A stretch of DNA of 64,000 bases from positions 1-64,000 of the forward strand of contig SSBO01000017.1 of assembly GCA_005281725.1 (NCBI GenBank). The letters are read 5' to 3'. A model generated the notes under the pieces. The model made no database searches. It had not been told where the DNA came from and saw only the letters and a program-made list of their open reading frames with translations. This DNA is from Wuchereria bancrofti. Its lineage: Eukaryota > Nematoda > Chromadorea > Rhabditida > Onchocercidae. The position numbers were made by a program, and so were the translations under genes. Of the stretch, positions 24,375-37,300 are shown piece after piece; within the stretch, counting starts at the first letter, position 1, and every line of letters begins with the position of its first letter.

Positions 24375-27300
24375 TTATGAATGCTCCTCCATTCGAATCA
24401 ATTCTTTTATACCATCGTACATTTGTTTAACTGCTTCATACTGCGTTACTCCAAGGGTTTTCTAAAATTTTTACTGCAAAAATATTTAAGAAAACAAAAC
24501 ATTCTGTCTAGCTCATTAAATATTTCGACATATTAGGTTTACTTATTACATAGCTGTTCCTGAAATGAATGGTCCAACAGCACTACTGGTAGAAAAAAAA
24601 CTCATTTCGCTTAAAGATACAGCTTAGAAAAATGTGAAACAAACAACTCACTGGCGTCGAGAAATAAAGAAAATAAAGAATGTGCATTTCACAAAGATAG
24701 TAAAGTGAAAAAAGACCTTGTTTGATACGAGATAGTATTGATTCGGCACTTCAGACGAAGTAATGTCTACTGAAGTAACGCGCAAATTCAGCTTTTCACA
24801 TATTTCCTACAACAGAAGAATTGAAAACGGATTCCATATTTTTACTCTAAACATGAAATAAAAACTTCAAGAGTTATTTCCATCAAGCCTCAAGCAATAA
24901 CAACGTAGTTGAGAAATAAGACTGTGAAATCACTTTAATTTTATCCTCATTCAGACCATAAAGTGGTTATTAAGAAATCCGGCAAACTGGAAGAAAACAT
25001 TTGGTTTGCAACTGCAGCGCAAAATCGCAGGAAAAAGCGAATTTCCAAGGTAGAAATTTACCATTAAATCGGATTTTTTGCTCAATTTCGGCAAATATAT
25101 TTGTGCTGAAGCACTAACTGCAGAACCAAGATTGCTAGGATTTGATGTTAACCAGCCAAGTCGATTATCTCGAGCGAATGTTAGCTTCCGTTCCAAAGCC
25201 TTGGAATTATTTACACTTACATGAACTTTTGCAAATGCTTCAAATTTTCGAGAAGACGGTAAACGATTAATCTCTCTTTAATTTTTGCAAGGAGAGGTTC
25301 CCTCAGCAATTAGTAAATATCAACAGATATTAAAGATTATACTCTCTTAATTGCATGCACTTATAATTACTTTCAGTTGAATGCAACATTCAACTCAAAC
25401 CAACTTCTAGAATTTTACAAGAAAATATTGGCAACGTGAATTCTACTACTTTATCTTGAACTTCTCCACTTCTCCTTTCCTTTCTAAAAAAAATCAAAAT
25501 CACCTTCAAACCTCGTATTAAACGAGCAAGAGCCTTGCCAATATCACTTCCTTCTTCAACCGAGATCATACCAACATGGTCTTCTTCGTTAACCCAAACC
25601 AAAAAAGACTTATCGCTGTTGTGGAAGATTCCACGCCCCTAAAACAAATTAGAAAAAAAAAAAATAAAACACATACATACGACTTCAGAATTTACTAGAA
25701 ACCTAACCACTGATTAATTAAAACAAATGGTGACACCGTTAAAATATTTCAACACAATCGAATACGACCCGAGTTTTTCACACACCCCACACTAAATGAT
25801 TTCACTGCACTAATGACAAAGAAAGACATGACATCGTTTCTTACAAGACATTTCAAAAAGTAATTAGTGCTTTAAACAACAATAAAAAATGAAATCAGTA
25901 CCTCTGGCCAGGCATTGTAGGCATTGGCATGTTTCAATAAAGAATTATTGTTGTTGAACAAGAGCTGTTTACTGTAAAGCTGATCCTTCGTTTTCTTCGG
26001 TATTCCATCCAGTGAATAATAGATTCCACGTAAATCAGGTTCTTCGATTTGCAGCAATGCATTTTTCACCTTAAACCTATGAACAGTGAAGCAACCAAAA
26101 ACTTCATGAACAAGACGGTCGATCACATAAGAATATGAACCCACTTCTGGGTTAGGATCAGAAATAACGCACGGAAGTGGAACCAACCTTCTGTTCCAAA
26201 ATTATATAATCATCTGCACTCAAAAGTGGGTTAAACGGATAACCAGCAATAGAACGGGCACAGCGAATCCTTAAAAAGAATTTTTCATCCCTTGCTTTAA
26301 ACGTGCTACACTTCCGATTAAAGCCAAATTTCAGAAATTACAGAATGTTTAACAAAAAATATTTCAGACTTGTGTGAAACCTTGACAGAGGTAAACACAA
26401 AAAAGAGTTTGATTAGTTCTTGAAACCATTTCTCAGTTACAAAAATACATTAGGAGAGAATACGAAATCGGAAGAGAAAACTAACCTTACTGACTTAACA
26501 TACTTCCCAGTAGGATCAAGAGATGAGAGTTCGCCCAATTTTTCTTCGCCAAAATCAACTGCCGGTTGTTTATCTCCTGGTTTGAATCCATGGTAATCTT
26601 CTAGAATTTTATCGAAGAGAGCAGCGAATTTCTGGTAAGATTCAGGATCCGCTGCATATACACCAACTGCCAAGTCATGGTTGTGCAAACCTAAAGAACG
26701 ATGGGACATTCACCATTTCACAGTTTGAAGTGTAATTACAAAGAACTGCTATTATGTATTATCGAAAAGGAAAATAGATGGTTTTTTCGCAGTTAAAAAA
26801 ATATAAGGAAACGCACCAGAACGAATTATATCGTAAAGCGAAACACCCAGTTTCGTCTTTTTGTTTTCCAATTTTTTTAGAGTTGTAGGTGTCAGGTTTT
26901 TTTTTAGCAGCGAATTGCAATTCCTATCCTAAAAGTTTACTTTAAGCACTGCTAGAAATTTTGAAAATTAATGAAGAACGACCCAACGGATCCTAAAGAT
27001 TATAGTCTCCTGTATGAATATTAGAACAGTAGCACTTCTCATCAAACTGTATTTGGTAGACCTTATTAAACCAATAAATGTTTTTTTCTTGTAAAATGAT
27101 CATCGTTCCAGAATGTGTAAAAAACAAACAGTTATAAATACTTTTTGAAGTTCTGTGTAAGCTGCGTTGACCCTCTGAATAGCAAAGGCATCTGTTTCAT
27201 CAATCTGGTAATTCATTTTGTAAAGCTCCCCAGTCTAAAAAAATGTCTAACTAACATTGATATAGATTAGCAGGAATAAATGTGTAGTATACTGAAAATG

Positions 27301-27542
27301 AACATAAATGAATATGTATAAGCAAGTTATTCTATGCTCAGAAACAACAGCAACGAATATCTCGTATGAGTAAAATACAAACCTAAGCAATTTATTGGTG
27401 GCTGTACTTGTAAAGAAGGAGTTTTTCTGAAAAATCCTTATAACGCTTAACATAATTGACTTACATATGTCACAGCTAAAAAAGCTGCTGTTGCTCCGCC
27501 AGCTACAGCGAAAAGTTTTTTGAATGTCCCAGGCACTGACAT
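24375..27542 (-). CDS. Divergent ATP:guanidino phosphotransferase (arginine/creatine kinase family), probable pseudoenzyme
   Basis: Exons in transcript order: 27542-27465, 27234-27142, 26928-26817, 26690-26486, 26269-26188, 26069-25902, 25638-25504, 25199-25062, 24806-24717, 24461-24375 (1188 nt, 395 residues). It aligns end to end with arginine kinases: [11 protein letters not shown] (103-113), RIRCARS (163-169), GYPFNP, WPEGRGI, VNEEDH (262-267), NPSNLG (311-316), a [14 protein letters not shown] tail. By Limulus arginine-kinase numbering, C271 is N311, R229 is G269, R280 is S320, H284 is Q324, H185 is Q225 and R309 is S349; the flexible-loop GEHTE motif is gone. E225, R124 and R126 equivalents remain. 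Transfer of phosphate between ATP and a guanidine is therefore unlikely. The N-terminus (basic, then [15 protein letters not shown]) resembles a mitochondrial or membrane leader. Confidence 0.9.
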
Positions 27543-29427
27543 CGTTATTCAACACAGAAAAACTATTATGCTTCAATCCGAGAACTACAAATACGGCTCC
27601 AATTTACTTCACGATCAAAAGACAATCCTGGAATTCCTAACCACTTCAACCATAGCAGAATCAATTGAAAATTAAAATGTCAAACTTGTTACTCTACTTC
27701 ACTCAAATTATATGTGTAATCACAACATCTTGTTATCAATAAGTAGATAAAAATTTTCCTCCTTGCCAGTTAAGAATATGAGATGTCATTACCACTTGTC
27801 TCTCTTGTTAAGCTAAATCTGAAACAGCAACAGAGACTGTAAGGAACGTAACTGCAACAAATGTCAGAGTACATAATGCTAAGGCTGATGACTCAATTTG
27901 CGATTCCAATTTAGCAAAAAAGAATAACCATACTGCACATAACAATTTACTTACAATCCAATCACTTTAGTTGTGCAACACTCATTCGTAACAGTATCTG
28001 GTAAATAACAAAAAAAAAATAAAGGAATTGCGCTAACATTTGTGACGGGCACCGTTATGCTTTGTTTTTGTAGCAGTCCCAAAAGTAGCATTGTTATCTT
28101 TACGAATTCGAAATAACTGGGATTTCTTACCGTAAACTGAATCGTTTCATGGAAATCCTCCACATATTTATATATTTGTTACTGTTATACACAACAGTTT
28201 ACTTAGAATTCAATTACTTCAACTTCGACTGTGCAATATTTAATTGTAGCAGTATCCGATCACTACTATCCGAATTGTCTAAGCAGTACATGACGTTTCT
28301 ATTTTTATTTTATATGTAATCCTAGAAGGAAAAGAATCTTGGAATACAATATTAAAACGGAAAATGATTTGTGGACGGAAGAAATAGTAGAATAGAACAA
28401 AGAATAAAAGTAGGGAGTTCTTACGAATATATCCCATATGCAATCCTCAATACTTAACATTACTGAGATGGCACAAAGAATTAATTATACATGAAGGAGC
28501 CAAACAAATCGTAAATACTTTTGCCGCGGCTAATAATTTCTCGTAATTCTCGATGGAACTAATTTCGCTGAATCGATTGATTTTACAGCCATTAATTGCT
28601 TAAACGGATACCGTGCCGTAAATCGTCCGTCAATTAATAAATATTTGATAAGCAACGTGAAGTTTATTTATCGTAATATAATGAAGATGTACTGAACTAC
28701 GAATAATTTAAACAATGAAAGAGATTCAAACAATAATGTTTGCAAAGGAAAAAACAGACAGATGAGCAAGAAAATATCACAGCTGGCAAATGAATGTTTC
28801 GGGAAACATAATCACCTGTATATACTCGAAAATTTTTAATTTCATAGATACTCGTTCATTTATTGAGTAATTGTGGCGTTACCAATTGTAAAGCATTTTG
28901 CTTGTACAGCATCTGCAATTTCAAGCATGTTAAGGTGAAAATTTTTTTTAAATAAACATTAATAAGTTTATCATCATGAAAAAGATAATCTTCAAGAGGA
29001 TAAGAATTTTAAAATGCTCTAAACTCAAGCTACATGTAATAGAAAGCAAAAGTCAATTAAGCAAAAGTAAAATCTGCAACGCATCTAAGTGGGATGAAGT
29101 AGAACTTTACTTTTGTATTGAAAAATAAACTTAATTTAGACAACATCATTCATATAAGACAAATATCATAGTTCCTTTCAAATGTAAGTCTCAAGTTTTT
29201 GTTCCGAAAACTTTAACTCCTAGCGTTTCATTTTTAACTTTTGCAGTAAAAATATGTCGTTGCTATTGAGATTAAAAAATTAAATATACTTGTCATAATG
29301 CAATATCATCGTATTTTTTCAACGAAGCAACGAAAGGAAACTTTATGAAACGATTCCCACATGAAATCGCAACACGCATTCAACATTTCAAAGTATCATG
29401 TTTATAACAGTATTTCTGTTGTAATTT
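27543..29427. other. Spacer between itr-1 3' end and the kinase-like gene
   Basis: About 1.9 kb between two minus-strand genes. A minus-strand frame at 27951-28163 (70 residues) lacks family resemblance. No strong TTTCAG acceptor was seen just before the kinase ATG; tttgtag about 50 bases upstream is the best candidate. The spacing does not suggest a tight operon. Confidence 0.45.
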
Positions 29428-32400
29428 TTAACGTTCCACGATCTTTCGTGAAATATTTATCACCTGTTTCAATTCTTCAAGTTGTCGTCCTTGTTCTTCT
29501 ACAGTGTTCAACAATCTATTCAGTGAATCACGAATCTCACTAATGCCATCCTTCTGCTCTGCTTCTTGATTATCCTCAGCTAATGACATTGCTTGCATTC
29601 GAGGAAACCAATCACTTCTATGATCCTAAAGAATACAATATCTTCGAATTGGAATATATTACATAAACATAATTAAATAAAAAAAAAAAAGCATATTGAT
29701 TACTACGAGAAAATCAAGTAGAAAAATCTCGAAACAATTAAGAATTTAAATAGTTATCGTTCAGAAATTTACCTTAATACAATTTGCAACATAGCTTTCG
29801 GGACCGGTGAATTCCGTCTCATCCTTTATTTGCAACCATACAATAAAATATAGATAATGATAAAGATTATGTTCGTTTTTTCGGTGCTCCTCGAAAGTTA
29901 TAATTTTATTGTCAAACCTGGATTAATTTGAATGATACTAGAAGTATAAAGAAATGATCCCGTTATTTGAACTTATGATGAACCTATCTTCCTCTTATTT
30001 GTTTCTTTCTTTCAGCTTTCCGTTTGTGTTCTAGCTAAAAATTTTAAATTATTATGGAAAACAAGATGTTTAAATCTCATGGAATGATGAAACAAACCTT
30101 TCTCTTCCAAGACCACAAATGAAACAATTATTTCTTAATTGGTTAACTTTTTCATTTCTTTCGGCTCTCAAATCACCAAATGTATCGATGATAACACCAA
30201 ATACCAAATTGAGCACGATAATAATAATTACGATAAAGAATGTCAAGTCATAAACGATCCGAGATAAAAATGATTCTTCCTTGACAGATAATTTTTAATT
30301 CCCTTTGCCTTTTGTCTTTTTTTATTGATATAAAAAATTCTAGCTATTTCTTCTACTACTCTTTCTGCTAACAGCTCGCATAACTTAATATACAAACAAC
30401 CAAAATATAAGCTGAAATGGTTCTTATAAGCAGTGCTACTGGCAACATAAACCAAATCTAAATTTATAAAAATTTGGAAATGGTTAAAATAAGCCATTTG
30501 AAGGGCCCATTATATGTCTCATTATTGCATCGTGTGTTTTATCGCCTAGTTCTAACTTTGAGCCTAGGTATGACAATGGAAATACTGTGGTCACTACATC
30601 CAATAATTAGTTGCATTATCAATATCACTATTTTCGTTATAAATATGATGACGACTTCTGTATCTTAAGACTTGCATAATGCGATCGTTATCTGTTACAA
30701 ATCTCGAAGTTCTTACTGTGATATATGATTAGTAGTTACTGTTAAATATATTTTATTCTTTTCATTTAAAAGTACTTCAATATTTAAAGTATGTATCAAA
30801 CATACATTTGGTGCTACATTCCGAAGTACGTCGCCAATACCGCCTCCGTTCCGAAGACCCCAATTTAATGTTGTTAGGATACACATGCGCAAGGTTTGGC
30901 ATGACCAAACTTTTAATTCCTCTTCTGAAAAGGTCAATAAAATTCAATCCATACTTAGTCTTTGTTTATTTTCGGCTTTATTAAATTTCAAAATTTGAAA
31001 TATATTAGCAAAAGCTATATATTTAAAACAGGAATTATAGTGACTATAAAAATTCGATAGAGAGGAAGTCTTGAAAGCATTTTTCCATGGGTAAAGTAAC
31101 TGTAAATTAAATAAGAATATCAAAAGGTATGAACTCACTATCGTCACTAGGCTGATTACTGGCTAAGTTTTCCGCTAAGCATTTGTTTTCATTGATATAG
31201 TGCCTGAAAATGAAGGACGACGAACGAATACACTGCATGGAAGGAAAATTTTCACAGGCAATATTATCATTTTCATTATCATCCAGTCTATCAACTTCCA
31301 ATTGAAAATCTGAAAAAGTTAAATGTAAAAAATACAAAGGTTTATTCATTGTCTTATTATTGTTTCGTCGAAATTATTGTTACCTGTGATCAGTAAAATG
31401 GTACCTTTCTGAAAATACAAATATCCAATGATTGAAAATAGATAAACAAGAATGACGGCTAGTAAACCAGTCATTATAACTGATCGCCAGTTTCGTGTTA
31501 CAGATCGAATTACATTTCGCAAAGTCTCCTCACTCGCCACAATGTCAAACAGCTGAAAAAGTTAGGTTTGTAACTTTCGGAAGGACGTTTTAAACAATTT
31601 CGAAAGTAGTTTAACTTAAATTAAAAATGAGTAAAAAAGTGAGACAGCTTTTGTTTTTCAAAACTAAAATTAAATCATTACTTCAAAATACAAAAAAAGA
31701 GATGAATTCGTATAGATTTATACAAAAAACTGGAATGGTTGAACATTAAAAATGTACGAAGTTAAAAAGCACTTACAAGTAAAGCATAAAAAAGCGGATG
31801 CACAATGAGGCCTTGAATACATATCAGCAAATATGTCAGGTGGTACCAAATACCCTTATCTTGAAGTCGCTCAGGCCATGTTTTATCAATTAAACCGCGG
31901 TTTCCTATATAGCTCACTACATGGACTCCTTTATTAATCAACTGAAATTTGCTTTTCATTTCATCCTGACAATTTTTTTTCACTTCACTTTTCTTATTTT
32001 TCTTCAATTAAAAAACGATAAATACACTTTAAATGGAATTTATGAAAAATGAACAAGATTATAAAATTAATTCGTTTTGAATATAGAAAATCTGTAATTG
32101 GAAAAATTGAATACTTTAATCAATTTTCAACTACATTACAAGAAATTAATTAGAAACACACGTTATGAAATCTAGATTGAACGAATAGGGGAATCTTTGC
32201 CCTATTTCAGGGAATTATGCAAAAATTCTAAGTACAATTTCATAATCTTACTAAGTGCGCTATATCGATTTTAGAAAATAACCTTAAAGTCTTTCGAACT
32301 TCAAGACAAATCCAGTATTAACCAACCTGAAGTAAACCAACAACACGCAGCGTCAACACTACTCCAATTACCGTAATAAATAAAATTGTAAAACTTGACA

Positions 32401-34349
32401 TAATGGCAGCAAACGCCCAATAAATCTCATTCGTTCTTCCAAGCGAGGCTCTATAAATGTTTATCATTTTTATTAGCTAAATTAAAATCAAATTGTTTTT
32501 ATGACAAATTTTGTTTTTACGAATATTTTTTAATTCCGCAAATTTGCACAATAAAACTTAAGGTTTACATTATAATAAATGCTTTCCTGAACATGTTCAA
32601 ATATTTAATGTTTACTTTTCACTCCACTGCACTCGCAAAAATAATAATGATACTGTAGGGAATACATACAGGAATGGATTACTCGGAGATATCAATTCTG
32701 AAAACAAAAAATTGTTTGTATCGAAAAAAGGTAACAAACGAAGTGTTTCGTTCACTTCTCTAAAGTGGTAAGGTCATAGAATGTGACGATCTCAATAAAT
32801 TTTAAAAAATTTTAACACAAAAAGGACAAAATTTTAAGTAAAATTTAAAAGTTGAATAAGAAATGGAAGTCATTCCATAAATTCTAGACGAACTGAAATA
32901 ATACTGAAGTTTGGATAAGATTAAATCATATCTTAACACTAATTTAATTTGAACCGATTCATCAAGGAAATGAATTAATGAATGAATATGCAAACTTTAA
33001 TGTCTCCAAAGATTTGAGCATCAATTTTAAACTCCAAAAGCAATTAAAAACAAAAAAATTAAAAAAAAAACGATTGAAAAGATTACATGAATGTAATACC
33101 TTGTCTATTACTTCCTAAAAAAGGGTAAAATATTGCAATAATTATATTGATCAAAATAGCAAAAAAGAATGATATCCGAGTCCACAGTATCAGTCGTTTT
33201 GTGCAATTACTGAAGTACTTCCGATCTGAAATTTCTGGAATTACTAGCCACATCCAGTAATAGACATGCGTCTGTTCAAATACGTATCGGGAACTTTGTC
33301 ACACTACCTTGAAGTTTTTTTTGCCACTTCATCTCTTCGAAAAGTTCCGGCCACTGACTGAAAAATTCTGTTACCTAAAAAATACATTATCATTCCGGAA
33401 TAAAGTCACTTAATGCAGTTTATTTTGATATTTACTTTATGGTATTTATTTACAATTACAATTCCAATAAGAAACACTAAGACAAAATGAAAAAACAAAT
33501 AATTCATAAACAGCCTTGGATCCTTGAGCATCCTGCTCGGTTTCCAGCAAAATATTTAGCTTCGATTCTGGTGTAAGATATTCACATATAGCATGAATTG
33601 GGAATATTACTCGTTCCATTTTACGATCGCTACGAACTATCTAAAATATTTTTTAATTTTAAACTTTCGAACACAGAAGTAAAACTATAACTTTGCTGCT
33701 AATAATTCGGTCATATTAAATGTTTATTGTCACAAATATACTATGAGATAGTTTTTTTCACACTTCATATCATTCAATCACGAAATTAGAAGTTATCAAA
33801 ACTTTTTTTCCTCTGATGATGAAATGTAATTTCGAAATGTTATCTACAACCGCACTATTATTACTGTATAAATAAATTATGATTTTAGGAAGAACTGTCC
33901 ATCTAACACTCATTTATATGGCATTTGATTTATTCCTCATTGATTATGCATTTTACATCATTGAATAAAACATTTAACGTTTCGAGAATGTATTATCCCG
34001 GACACCTTTGAAACATTCCAATAAATGAAATTCTAAAAATTAGCAAGAAACATAAAAAAAAAATAAAGAAAATAAAAAAACACCTTTTGTGGATCGACAA
34101 GAGTACATGAGCAGACGGATAAGTAATGATATTATCTTGAATAGTAATATATGGCCTACTTATCATTTGTTAATTTTGTCATCAAACCAATTTTCAATTT
34201 CAAACCTCAATCTGTGCGGTATACTGCTTATAGTATCGCAAAGCTTTCGAAGTCATCGCATCCTTATTATTTTCTGGATCTAAAGCTTCTCGAAGTGTTT
34301 CATTGTATCGCGCAAGTTGTGTGGCAAGAATGAAGATATTGTGTCCTAC
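29428..34349 (-). other. itr-1: itr-1 exons 51-63: channel domain and C-terminal coiled coil
   Basis: Exons: 51 34349-34206; 52 33640-33512; 53 33374-33308; 54 33225-33100; 55 32697-32670; 56 32450-32327; 57 31941-31777; 58 31552-31405; 59 31309-31139; 60 30924-30818; 61 30279-30098; 62 29917-29773; 63 29625-29428. TM1 is in exon 54, TM2/TM3 in 56, TM4 in 57, TM5 in 58 ([13 protein letters not shown] then a hydrophobic span), the luminal loop in 59, the pore helix and filter in 60, TM6 in 61 ([17 protein letters not shown]). NNCFICGL in exon 61 with the EEHRKNEH stretch in 62 form the zinc-finger-like linker of the family. The end ([20 protein letters not shown]) is the tetramer coiled coil. 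Confidence 0.9.
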
Positions 34350-37300
34350 CTAATGAATGAGTCAGTAATGAATTACGAAAACACAATCAATGGGTCAGTA
34401 ATGAATTACGAAAACACAATCAATGGGTCAGTAATGAATTATGAAAACAAGTATCAAATAGAAAGAAAAAGTGAAATCTTTACGAAGCAAGAAAAAGTTA
34501 AGGAAAATAAACACCTCTTGTGGATCCACAAGAGTTACATGAGTTGATGGATATGATGTAACGATATTATCTTGAATAGCAATATCTGGCCTACTTATTC
34601 TAGGCTTCGATTTTTTTGATGAATAATTTGTCTGAAAATTTTTTTAAATCATTTACTATACTTATTACTTGTTTTACTCATTAGTAAGCCATTTCACAAA
34701 ATATCAGCCTTATTTTTCGAAATATCAATTCGGATGGTTAATTATTTCATATGGTCTTGATGTACATTGCTTTCCGTTCTCCCGATTTTCACGTACGAAA
34801 AAAGTGATTGACATGAAGAAATCTAACAGATTAGTATTTTTAATATGAAGCGTGTATGTAAATTTTCAGAAAAGCATTAAACTCAAACATGAGAGGAATT
34901 TAACGATTCCTTAGCTACAAAAGAAATAAAACTCAGCGAACTTCAAAATTCTTCCTTATTTTTGACATTGCAAACTCCTTCATTTCCGACATCTCATACG
35001 CCATTTTGATTGCTTGAACCTTAAAATTTAAGATTTTTAAGTAATATGCCGAAATAGCTAAGAAACAAAAAAAAACTTAAGCAGTAAGGTTAGAAATTGA
35101 TGAAATCTGAAATAGTGGAAAGCAAAAATAAGGGATATGGAAGAGTTCATACAAACAGTGCTTTCTGTTACAAATTTCGAGCTTCAGTCAAAAATATATT
35201 CTGCAAATTATGCCGACACTTTTTTACTCAACCCTTCCTCCCGTCACAGTATCAAAATACAACTTCAGTTCATTTACTCTAATAAGTTCAAATTTCAGTA
35301 GAAAAAATTTTGGATAAAATAACTGTATTTATTTGATCAGCAATGAAAGATTATTACCATCTTACCAGTTGTCTAGCTCCACTAGCCATATGATCCATGT
35401 TTATGAGTACGCGTTCAGCATTATCAGCATCACACCGTGATTCCATGACAGCCAATAATAGCTTTGATGCAGCGCTCTAAAATTAACCAAATTTTCAAAA
35501 TCATTATAAAAGTGCAAAGAGTTGCTACCAATTTTATTTAATTCAATTGCCAGTTTTTTCTTTGATATTTTCTTCTGCTGATCTCTTTTGCTTTAAAATT
35601 GACCTTTATTTCCAATGCCAAATCCATGTGCGTTAAACAAAGCGGTTTGATTTCATTCAGCACCAACGATATTATCATATTAAGTCCAGACTCATGATTG
35701 CCGACTGTATTCTGGAAAACACGGTACTCTTCACTTCAGATGCTTTCTTTGCTGAATATAGGTGTTTACAAAAGAAAAGAAATTTAAGGAAGCCAAAAGC
35801 AGAATCCTAACATGACAGTGATAATCCCAGTTCCTATTTGATATTTCAGAATTTTTTTTCAGAATAACGAATATAGAATGAGAATTCGTTACCTGATTTT
35901 CATAACAAGGACCTTGACAAAATTCTGTTAGTGTCACCAAAGTTTGAGTAATGAGTGAGAAATTGTGTTCGTCTATTTCACCAAATACGCCCAAACAACC
36001 TGTGAATTTCCATGTAACCTCATACAGAATTTTAAAATTGTTGTAGGCGTTGTTGTAGATAAGCAGAGGGAAAATTCTGATAAGAGATGAAAAATAAACA
36101 AGATTGGAAAAAAACCTTTGGTGCTACCGCAAATAACATCAAGAAACATAAGTGTTTCGTCAACCAAATTATAATTCTGGCGACTGCCTTGATATCGCAG
36201 AAAATTCTAGAACAATCCACCTATTAAAAAATTACCACTATACTTAATAGAACTTTTATAAAATAAATTAATGATCACTAACTTGCAACACTAAGTTATG
36301 GTTTTCACATAAAAGTTGTAGAAAACGCAATACCGGTTCGATAAGGGCAACTTCTTGAGGAAGAACCGTCTTTCTGGAACGGCTGAATTAAAAAAAGATC
36401 ATTGGAAATTACGAAAACATTATGGTTTAATAACATATTTTACGTTTTCTAGTAAACTGCAATCAATATGTCGTGTTAGAACCACAAATTCTAAGCAATT
36501 GCTACCAATCTTAAAGTACCTCAGCATGTTAATCTACAGTAAGTGAAATTCACAGAAAGACTATTTGCTGTTTACAATAAACTACCTTTTACCCTGAAAC
36601 TTCATTTGAACTGTTTGGTAGCTTGCTGCTAAAATGTGCAAGTAATTTTTAAAATGAACCCACTTATCATCCCAAAAATTTAAGTTAATATCGGGATCAA
36701 ATAAACCAAGAAGACAACCATCGGGAATAGCTGATAACGATACAGCTAACTCGATCGAGTTAATATCAATTGATTTCAGTTCATTCGGAGTGTATGCTGA
36801 ATCTCCCGGCAGTGGAGAATTTATCACAGATGCTAATAATGAATTGACACTGAGACATAATGAAATGAATCGATATATACTATGAATAGAAATAAAATTT
36901 TATGAAATTCAAGGTCTGAGAACAGAAACATTTTTGAGTCATATAACCGTCATATTTATTGTTATTAGCTGAAGCTCCACAGAAAAAATAATTTCTTGAT
37001 CTTTTTCAAGTCACATAAAAGCTAAATATAAAAATTTAAAAATGTTGCAGTAAACGAGAAAACTTACAACGTCCACTGACTGAATTAGATATCGCTGTAA
37101 GAGTATGAATTTAATTGCCAAACATTATAGTAATATAGAAAAAATTAAACTTTATTAGAATTAATCAAAATTTAGTCTTTGGATGTGTGGAATGATGATC
37201 ATTTCCACTAGCAATAGAATTTCTTTTTTTTCAGAATTTTTCTATTATATAGTGCGTGAAATGGAAAGAGATATTTGTAAGAACGAACAGTGTCGTTGAC

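Noticed and set aside
34361..34450. CRISPR-like repeats
   Set aside because: Adjacent 33-bp units without spacers inside a eukaryotic intron; a minisatellite.
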